Below, one piece after another: positions 1 through 4,159 of a stretch of DNA of 5,358 nucleotides. Under the pieces are notes generated by a model. It saw only the letters and a program-made list of their open reading frames with translations, was not told the DNA's origin and did not search any database. The stretch's first letter is position 1. Each line of letters starts with the position of its first letter. This DNA is from an uncultured cyanobacterium (GTDB taxonomy: Bacteria > Cyanobacteriota > Cyanobacteriia > PCC-6307 > Cyanobiaceae): contig CAIZOZ010000221.1 in NCBI GenBank assembly GCA_903934745.1, positions 1 to 5,358 on the forward strand. Direction: 5' to 3'. The position numbers and the translations under genes were made by a program.

Positions 1-213
1 CCCAATCCCAAATATCTGTATAACGACCTTGGGCTGTCCAACACACCGGTGGTTGATGTGTGCCATAAAAATGGCAGCATTATCATGCCAGCATTCCTGC
101 GAGATGGAATGGCTTACGTCAGGGTTTCTGAGTTTGCTGATGAGTTCAATATTTCATTGTTGGCCGCCAATGGTACAATCAAGTTGGGCCCACTTTCAAT
201 GTATGGCGGATAA
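1..213 (+). CDS. C-terminal fragment of an unidentified protein with a possible stalk-type (copper amine oxidase N-like) domain
   Basis: Frame 1 is open from the first base to a TAA at 211-213, giving 70 codons; the start lies left of the window. The middle of the fragment, IIMPAFLRDGMAYVRVSEFA (roughly residues 27-46) followed by DEFNISLLAANGTIKLG, has the rhythm of the Cu_amine_oxidN1/'stalk' beta domain: a ligand or loop segment, 'l.DG.tYV.vrefAe.lg', then a short strand after a turn. Such domains usually sit on secreted or wall-associated enzymes, but no catalytic part is visible, so no function is assigned. By my count 36 of 70 third codon positions are G or C, well below the neighbouring genes, which suggests a different history or weak expression. 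That it is a real coding end is fairly likely; the domain assignment is tentative. Confidence 0.6.
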   Translation, partial: PNPKYLYNDLGLSNTPVVDVCHKNGSIIMPAFLRDGMAYVRVSEFADEFNISLLAANGTIKLGPLSMYGG

Positions 214-280
214 TTCAAGCTGTTGACGATCCAGGGCTGGCGGCACTGGCCCCTGCCGCCGCTGCAGCCCGTGGCCAACC

Positions 281-415
281 ATGGTGCTACCAGTGGCTGC
301 CCATGGTGCTGTTGGTAACAAGAACGAGGTTGAAGTCGATCTCGGCGGTGCTGTACGGCGTAGCTTGCATGGCGCCGATGGTGCAGCAACTCGCCCAAGC
401 CTCCGAGATGAGTGA
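281..415 (+). CDS. Possible small ORF or remnant gene upstream of the DUF389 gene, 44 aa, unrecognised
   Basis: Frame 2 is open from ATG 281 to TGA 413-415. The product would be a 44-residue polar protein, with GAVGNKNEVEVDLGGAVRRS in the middle and RPSLRDE at the end. About 25 of its 44 codons begin with G and many have the RNY pattern, which is typical of translated DNA and stronger than in the overlapping DUF389 frame over 303-368. There is no clear Shine-Dalgarno sequence before ATG 281. Its stop overlaps an in-frame ATG of the DUF389 gene (ATGAGTGA, 408-415), an arrangement seen in coupled translation. I recognise no family. It could be a genuine small gene, the decayed end of a displaced gene, or chance in GC-rich DNA. 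Confidence 0.3.
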   Translation: MVLPVAAHGAVGNKNEVEVDLGGAVRRSLHGADGAATRPSLRDE

Positions 416-1487
416 ACAGCGGCTTCGTGACCAGTTCGAACTTGATGCACGCGCCGACCAGGAGTTCGTGGTGCTCACCCTGGCGGCGGGGATGATCGCC
501 ACCCTGGGACTGCTGGCCAACAGCAGTGCGGTGGTGATCGGGGCGATGTTGATCGCGCCCTGGATGTTGCCGCTGCGGGCCATTGCCTTTGCGATCCTGC
601 AGGGGCGGCTGCGGCTGGTGGGGACAGCCGTGCTCACCCTGCTGGTCGGGGTGGTGATCACCCTGGCCCTTTCGCTGCTGCTGGGCTTATCGGTGGGATT
701 GCCGATTCTCGGTTCGGAGGTGGCCGCCCGCACCCAGCCGAATCTGCTCGATCTTGGCGTCGCCCTGGTGGCGGGCGCCATGGCCACCTATGCCTCGGTT
801 CGCTCCAAAGCTCTCTCCTCACTGGCGGGGACGGCGATTGCCGTTGCGCTGGTGCCGCCGGTCTGTGCGGTTGGGCTGCTGCTGGCCGTGAGCGAGTGGA
901 GCAGTGCCCTTGGCGCCGCCCTGCTGTTCGCCGCCAACCTGCTGGGCATCCTCAGCGGTGGCCTGATCGCCCTGGCCGTCTGCCAGCCCGATCTGCGGTT
1001 GAATCTGCTGCGCAGTCGGCTCGGTTTGGTCAGCCTGCTGCTGACAGCCCTGCTGCTGATCCCCCTCTCGGGCAGTTTCCTGTCGCTGGTGCGTCAGGCA
1101 CGCCGCACAGCGGCCCTGGAGCAGATCCAGCAGGCCGTCATCCGCTCGCTCAAAAACAACACCATCACCCTCGGCAAGGACGCGGAACTGATCCAGCTGC
1201 GAATCGACTGGACTCAGAATCCACCGCTGATCAAGGCCGCTGTGCGGGTCACCAACCCGGGCTTCCCCACCTCCCGCCAGGTGGCCGCTGTACAGACCTA
1301 TCTCAACAACACCCAGCCGATCCGCTATCGACTGGTCGTGCAGCGGATGTCCGTGGATGTGATCGGTCCTGAAGCCGAGCCCAATCCCCCTGAACGCGAT
1401 CTTTCAGCCCTGATCAACACCGGGGAGCCGACAGGCAAGAGCCTTGGTCGCCATGCAGAGCAGCCCTCGTCCCAGACAGAGAACTGA
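369..1487 (+). CDS. DUF389 family multi-pass membrane protein (cyanobacterial type)
   Basis: This is a membrane protein of unknown biochemical function. From ATG 369 it has 372 residues. A short polar N-terminus (LRDQFELDARADQEF) leads into the family hallmark: a helix followed by LLANSSAVVIGAMLIAPWML. Further hydrophobic segments follow (about residues 82-114, 127-140, 152-175, 180-206 and 219-236), including the conserved SLAGTAIAVALVPP. The last ~130 residues are soluble, with a mixed alpha/beta region (AALEQIQQAVIRSLKNN to YRLVVQRMSVDVIG) and a proline-rich tail. The start is uncertain. The frame is open further up to ATG 303, but codons 303-368 include AGA and AGG, which differ from the CGN arginine codons later in the gene. 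ATG 408 is also possible. None of the three has a good Shine-Dalgarno sequence. The gene stands alone on the plus strand and converges with the DUF2256 gene. The family assignment is secure from the hallmark motif; transport or sensing roles would be speculation. Confidence 0.88.
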   Translation: MAPMVQQLAQASEMSEQRLRDQFELDARADQEFVVLTLAAGMIATLGLLANSSAVVIGAMLIAPWMLPLRAIAFAILQGRLRLVGTAVLTLLVGVVITLALSLLLGLSVGLPILGSEVAARTQPNLLDLGVALVAGAMATYASVRSKALSSLAGTAIAVALVPPVCAVGLLLAVSEWSSALGAALLFAANLLGILSGGLIALAVCQPDLRLNLLRSRLGLVSLLLTALLLIPLSGSFLSLVRQARRTAALEQIQQAVIRSLKNNTITLGKDAELIQLRIDWTQNPPLIKAAVRVTNPGFPTSRQVAAVQTYLNNTQPIRYRLVVQRMSVDVIGPEAEPNPPERDLSALINTGEPTGKSLGRHAEQPSSQTEN

Positions 1488-1511
1488 ACCGCATCGCGAC
1501 ACCGAGCGCCC

Positions 1512-1655
1512 CTAACTCTTGCTGCGCGCCTGGTTACGGCAGCGATCGGAGCAGTAACGCACCTGCTCCCACACGTTCTTCCACTTGCGCCGCCACTGGA
1601 AGGGGCGGCCACAGCAGGCACAGATCTTGGTGGGGCGGTCGGCGTGGTGGGGCAT
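1512..1655 (-). CDS. DUF2256 domain-containing small zinc-ribbon-like protein
   Basis: This 47-residue basic protein begins MPHHADRPTKIC. Four cysteines are spaced as two pairs, C12-x2-C15 and C35-x3-C39, with an aromatic and basic bridge (GRPFQWRRKWKNVWEQVRYC) between them. This is the whole of DUF2256, a family of about 40-60 residues common in cyanobacteria and proteobacteria. The cysteine pairs suggest one bound zinc; the cellular role is unknown. The open frame runs up to 1781, but that extension crosses the terminator and tRNA-Met, so an internal start is required. ATG 1655 matches the usual family N-terminus. ATG 1673 (adding MPSCIV) is the alternative, but a GGAGG abuts it with no spacer. 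The gene lies downstream of tRNA-Met and its terminator on the same strand, so it needs read-through or its own promoter, and I see no convincing promoter. Confidence 0.85.
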   Translation of the reverse strand: MPHHADRPTKICACCGRPFQWRRKWKNVWEQVRYCSDRCRNQARSKS

Positions 1656-1690
1656 CACAATGCAGCTTGGCATCCTCCGGATCCAGCCAC

Positions 1691-1717
1691 AAAAAAACCC
1701 TGCCGTAGCAGGGGTTT
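1691..1717 (-). terminator. Intrinsic terminator of tRNA-Met
   Basis: On the minus strand, AAACCCCTGC, a TACG loop and GCAGGG are followed by a run of seven T. The stem is CCCTGC/GCAGGG, extended by A-T pairs after one bulged C. It starts 16 bases after the tRNA 3' end and precedes the DUF2256 gene. This is a textbook Rho-independent terminator, oriented to end the tRNA transcript. Confidence 0.85.
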
Positions 1718-1733
1718 CGAGAATTAAAAACCA

Positions 1734-1807
1734 TGGCTCGGGGGAGACTTGAACTCCCGACCTTGGGGTTATGAATCCCACGCTCTAACCAGCTGAGCTA
1801 CCGAGCC
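1734..1807 (-). tRNA. tRNA-Met (anticodon CAU), elongator type
   Basis: The 74-base cloverleaf reads on the minus strand as acceptor GGCTCGG/CCGAGCC with discriminator A; D arm GCTC-AGCTGGTTA-GAGC; anticodon arm TGGGA-TTCATAA-CCCCA with CAT at 1773-1771; variable loop AGGTC; and T arm GGGAG-TTCAAGT-CTCCC. The first acceptor pair is a normal G-C. Initiator tRNA has a mismatch there and three G-C pairs flanking the anticodon loop, so this is not the initiator. A CAU tRNA could also be the lysidine-modified tRNA-Ile; the overall sequence favours elongator Met, but identity elements were not tested. The anticodon stem has an A-C mismatch next to the loop. The 3' CCA is not encoded (TGG follows the discriminator). 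A TTTAAG at 1824-1819, 11 bases upstream of the tRNA 5' end, could be a -10 element. Confidence 0.93.
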
Positions 1808-1834
1808 AGTGAGAGCAGCTTAAACGATCGTGGT

Positions 1835-1865
1835 CCTGACCCCTGACCCCCCTGACCCCTGACCC
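1835..1865 (-). repeat. Iterated CCTGACCC repeat; minus strand is a regular G-quadruplex motif
   Basis: The plus strand carries four copies of CCTGACCC starting at 1835, 1842, 1851 and 1858. They form two identical 15-base blocks (CCTGACCCCTGACCC) at 1835-1849 and 1851-1865. Within 1840-1865 there are C-tracts of 4, 6, 4 and 3 bases, each separated by TGA. On the minus strand, which is the RNA sense for both flanking genes, this gives four G-tracts with three identical TCA loops, satisfying the standard G3+N1-7 quadruplex pattern. It lies between the M23 stop codon and the tRNA-Met 5' end. The repeat is directly visible; folding is inferred. Confidence 0.75.
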
Positions 1866-1893
1866 AGAGCCGAGCGGCTGAATGGGGGTCAGG
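1858..1893 (-). terminator. Hairpin at the 3' end of the M23 peptidase gene, overlapping its stop codon
   Basis: CCTGACCC (1858-1865) is complementary to GGGTCAGG (1886-1893), an 8-bp outer stem. Inside it, AGCCG (1868-1872) pairs with CGGCT (1875-1879) around a 2-base loop. On the minus strand the gene's TGA stop (1891-1889) lies in the 5' arm. No T-run follows, so this is not a standard intrinsic terminator; it may be a 3'-end stabilising structure or attenuate read-through toward tRNA-Met. The 5' arm can pair equally well with the other repeat copies. Confidence 0.45.
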
Positions 1894-2914
1894 CCCGGGG
1901 TGGCAGCACATTGAGGGGGTTAATGGCTCCCTGGCCGGCGGGTCGCACCTCGAAATGGAGGTGGGGTCCGGTGCTGCGGCCGGTGCTGCCCATCTGGCTG
2001 ATCGGCTGTCCCTGCTGCACGAACTGTCCCTGGCTCACCAGGATCCTGCTGTTGTGGCCGTACAAGGTCACCGAGCCATCGGCATGGAGGATCTTGACCA
2101 GATAGCCATAACCACCGTCATCCCAGCCGGCGAAGGACACCTGGCCTTCCAGGGCGGCGACGATTGGGGTGCCGACGTTGTTGGCCACATCAATGCCCTT
2201 GTGCATCCGCCCCCAACGCCAGCCATAGCCGGAGGTGAAGGTGCCTCTGGTGGGCCAGATCAGCGGGGCGGTGCTGCCATGGCCACGGAACGGCCGTTGC
2301 TGGGGTCCGAAATTGGGCAGTTCAGGCCAGCTGACCCCACCACTGCCCACCGGGTTCATTCCCAGCAGCATGCGGGAGCGGATGTTCGGTGCCGACTGGG
2401 CGAGCTGCACCTGGCTGCCCACCACAAGCCGGGCTGTCTCGAGACCAGGGTTGAGCCGCAGCAGCTCCGCCAGGGTCAGTCCGTAGCGCTGGGCAATCAA
2501 CAACAGGGTGTCGCCGAATCGCACCACTCCGGCCCCGACCGAAGGCGGCGGTGCGGACGGCAGCGGATGGGCGAGACGAGTGCCGTTGGGATCGAGCGAC
2601 GCAATCCGATCAAGTGGAACGGACTGGTTCGCTGGCAGGGCCAGCAGGTCGCCAGGGTTGAAGCGATGGTCCTCATCCACCCGGTTGAGCTTGGCCAGCT
2701 GGGTTTCGTCCAGCCGCAGCTGGGAGGAGAGTTCCTCAATGGTGGTGGACTGCTTGACCTTCACCCAGACCGTGGGGGGCTTGATGGCAGGCAGGGAGGC
2801 GATCAGAAGATCTGTTGGGTTTGAACCGCGGGCATCATCAGCTACGGCCGCGACAAGCGGCACAATCGCAGGGGTAGCAAGGACGACAGGCAGGATCCAA
2901 CTTAAAGGCTTCAT
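1889..2914 (-). CDS. Secreted LysM domain / M23 family metallopeptidase (peptidoglycan endopeptidase)
   Basis: This is a cell-wall hydrolase predicted to cleave peptidoglycan peptide cross-links outside the plasma membrane. It has 341 residues from ATG 2914. Residues 1-25 (MKPLSW, then a hydrophobic ILPVVLATPAIVPLVAAVA) look like a signal peptide. A weak LysM-like repeat spans about 49-94 (IEELSSQLRLDETQLAKLN...FNPGDLLALP) and a better LysM about 128-172 (VRFGDTLLLIAQRYGLTLAELLRLNPG). A linker follows, then the M23 domain at about 220-339. Its zinc ligands are complete: H238 and D242 in MHKGID, and H320 in the HLH (318-320) motif, with the YGH histidine at 287. The enzyme is therefore expected to be active, unlike EnvC/NlpD-type activators. 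The frame extends to a TTG at 3004, but those 30 residues would precede the signal peptide and cover a likely promoter, so ATG 2914 is preferred. It lies downstream of trmL on the same strand with a gap large enough for its own promoter. Confidence 0.93.
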   Translation of the reverse strand: MKPLSWILPVVLATPAIVPLVAAVADDARGSNPTDLLIASLPAIKPPTVWVKVKQSTTIEELSSQLRLDETQLAKLNRVDEDHRFNPGDLLALPANQSVPLDRIASLDPNGTRLAHPLPSAPPPSVGAGVVRFGDTLLLIAQRYGLTLAELLRLNPGLETARLVVGSQVQLAQSAPNIRSRMLLGMNPVGSGGVSWPELPNFGPQQRPFRGHGSTAPLIWPTRGTFTSGYGWRWGRMHKGIDVANNVGTPIVAALEGQVSFAGWDDGGYGYLVKILHADGSVTLYGHNSRILVSQGQFVQQGQPISQMGSTGRSTGPHLHFEVRPAGQGAINPLNVLPPRA

Positions 2915-2975
2915 GCAAATTTTCACCCATTCGGACAAAACCCGGTAGAGAAGCCGACATCTCCGGGTCGCGCAG

Positions 2976-3004
2976 ACAGTAACCCGTGGAGCCGATTCGA
3001 TCAA
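2976..3004 (-). promoter_or_regulatory. Possible sigma70-type promoter for the M23 peptidase gene
   Basis: On the minus strand, TTGATC (3004-2999) is followed by a 17-base spacer and TACTGT (2981-2976). The -35 matches TTGACA at four of six positions, and the -10 has the TAnnnT minimum accepted in cyanobacteria. Transcription would start near 2968 and leave a leader of about 55 bases before ATG 2914. The match is weak and could be chance; the correct spacing and location are what favour it. Confidence 0.25.
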
Positions 3005-3071
3005 GTCACGCTGGGAACATCCGCGAACAGGTCCGGCCGGATTCAGGCCGTCAACGCTCAGGCCAGATGGT

Positions 3072-3560
3072 TCAGAAGCCTTGCCCTGCAGGGGCTTCCA
3101 GCTGACGCAAGGCTTCGTAGAGCACCACGCCCACCGCCACCGACAGATTCAGGCTGCGCACGCCGCCACCGCGGCTCAGGCCGCCGGCCATCGGGATCGT
3201 CAGGCGGACATCGGCGGCGGCCAGCAGCTCCGGCGGCAGGCCATCGGTTTCGCGACCGAACAGCAGCCAGTCGCTGGGGGCAAAGCCGAAGTGGCCGTAG
3301 CTCTGCTCGGCATGGGCGCTGATCGCCACCAGCCGGCCGCCCAGGGAGGCACGGTGGCGCTCAAAGGCCGCCAGATCCGCATGGCGCTGCAGATCGACCC
3401 AGGGCCAGTAGTCGAGGCCGGCGCGACGCAGCTGGCGATCGTCGATGGCAAAGCCCAGGGGCTCGATCAGATGCAGCGGACTGGTGGTGGCCGCACAGGT
3501 GCGGGCGACATTGCCCGTGTTCGGGGGAATCTGGGGCTGATAGAGGACGACGCGTGGCAT
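3072..3560 (-). CDS. trmL: tRNA (cytidine/uridine-34-2'-O)-methyltransferase TrmL (SPOUT family)
   Basis: TrmL methylates the 2'-hydroxyl of the wobble nucleotide 34 in tRNA-Leu isoacceptors, using S-adenosylmethionine, in the cytoplasm. The 162-residue protein is a minimal SPOUT methyltransferase and matches the family's usual length of about 155-160. Visible motifs in order are VVLYQPQIPPNTGNVARTCA (residues 4-23, with the conserved N14 and R20), LHLIEPLGFAIDDRQLRRAGLDYW-type text (29-52), the SAM-knot segment LLFGRETDGLP (about 99-109), and RSLNLSVAVGVVLYEALRQL near the C-terminus. Between IPM and RSLNLS there is a glycine-rich AGGLSRGGGV, longer than the corresponding E. coli loop. ATG 3560 overlaps the cobU stop by one base (TGATG), and GGAG lies five bases upstream, so coupled translation is likely. 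Confidence 0.93.
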   Translation of the reverse strand: MPRVVLYQPQIPPNTGNVARTCAATTSPLHLIEPLGFAIDDRQLRRAGLDYWPWVDLQRHADLAAFERHRASLGGRLVAISAHAEQSYGHFGFAPSDWLLFGRETDGLPPELLAAADVRLTIPMAGGLSRGGGVRSLNLSVAVGVVLYEALRQLEAPAGQGF

Positions 3561-4159
3561 CAGGGCTCCGCCGGCACCGGCAGGCCGAGGGCGTGGAGAT
3601 CAAGCGCCCGCCCCTGCAGCACCAGCCAGGAGCGATCACAGCGCCGGCTGATCGCCTGTTGCAGGCTCGTCAGCCGGTCGCGGAAGCGCCCGCCGGCCGC
3701 CGTGGCCGGCACCACCCCCCAGCTCACCTCCTCGCAGACCAGCAGCAGCGGTGCCGCCGTGGTGGTCAGGGCCTCGAGCAAGTCGCTGCAGGCCTGGCTC
3801 CAGGCTGCCGGGCTGGCCTCCAGCCAGGCCGCAACCCAGGTGCCGAGCGAATCCACCAGGGCGATTTGTCCCTGCTCCAGGTCGGCCAGCGCCTGCACCA
3901 GCTGCCCCTGCACCTCGCGGCACTGCCACGCGGCTGGCCGGCGGCGGCGATGGCGCTCCAGGCGTCGCTGCCAGCCCTCATCCGCCGGCAGCAGGGGCCC
4001 GGTGGCCAGATACACCACCGCCAGGCCACTGCCACTGGCCAGGTGCTCGGCCCAGCGGCTCTTGCCGCCGCCGGCCGGTCCGCTGATCAGGGTCAGGCGC
4101 GGCAGGCTGGCTGGGAGCTGGCAAGGCCCAGCCGGCGGGGCAGCGAGCTCAACCTCCAC
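3560..4159 (-). CDS. cobU: Bifunctional adenosylcobinamide kinase / adenosylcobinamide-phosphate guanylyltransferase CobU (CobP)
   Basis: CobU phosphorylates adenosylcobinamide and then transfers GMP to give adenosylcobinamide-GDP, the step before lower-ligand attachment in (pseudo)cobalamin synthesis. The protein has 199 residues, close to the family's usual length of about 180-200. It shows a P-loop GPAGGGKS (27-34), VVYLATG (48-54), and the guanylylation-site region RRLERHRRRRP (65-75), where H70 aligns in style with the catalytic histidine of Salmonella CobU. There is a Walker-B-like LVDSLGTWV (101-109), then VCEEVSWGVVPATAAGGRFR (141-160) and a terminal WLVLQGRALDL. The N-terminus is about 20 residues longer than the minimal enzyme. 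The start is a GTG inside GGTGGAGG. The only in-frame codon between it and an upstream stop is ACG, so nothing further upstream is available. It overlaps the pxcA stop by 11 bases and the trmL start by one. It is strikingly GC-rich. Confidence 0.94.
   Translation of the reverse strand: MEVELAAPPAGPCQLPASLPRLTLISGPAGGGKSRWAEHLASGSGLAVVYLATGPLLPADEGWQRRLERHRRRRPAAWQCREVQGQLVQALADLEQGQIALVDSLGTWVAAWLEASPAAWSQACSDLLEALTTTAAPLLLVCEEVSWGVVPATAAGGRFRDRLTSLQQAISRRCDRSWLVLQGRALDLHALGLPVPAEP
3566..3569 (-). promoter_or_regulatory. Ribosome binding site of trmL inside the cobU 3' end
   Basis: On the minus strand GGAG lies five bases before ATG 3560, within the last codons of cobU. It supports the chosen trmL start and reinitiation at the TGATG junction. 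Confidence 0.55.

Noticed and set aside
287..787. 166-codon minus-strand ORF opposite the DUF389 gene
   Set aside because: Ser/Arg/Thr-rich antisense shadow of conserved membrane-helix codons.
896..1372. 158-codon plus-strand ORF overlapping DUF389 in another frame
   Set aside because: Pro/Gln/Arg-rich out-of-frame shadow inside a conserved gene.
1656..1781. N-terminal extension of the DUF2256 frame to 1781
   Set aside because: It would translate part of tRNA-Met and the terminator; the conserved protein begins at 1655.
1955..2824. 289-codon plus-strand ORF opposite the M23 peptidase
   Set aside because: Mirror of a clear LysM/M23 gene; its translation has no recognisable domain.
2915..3004. 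30-residue N-terminal extension of the M23 protein from TTG 3004
   Set aside because: It would put a Cys/Arg-rich stretch before an obvious signal peptide.
3032..3041. Perfect palindrome TCCGGCCGGA downstream of trmL
   Set aside because: Ten bases of GC-only palindrome are expected by chance in this composition; there is no T-run and no second copy to suggest an operator or terminator.
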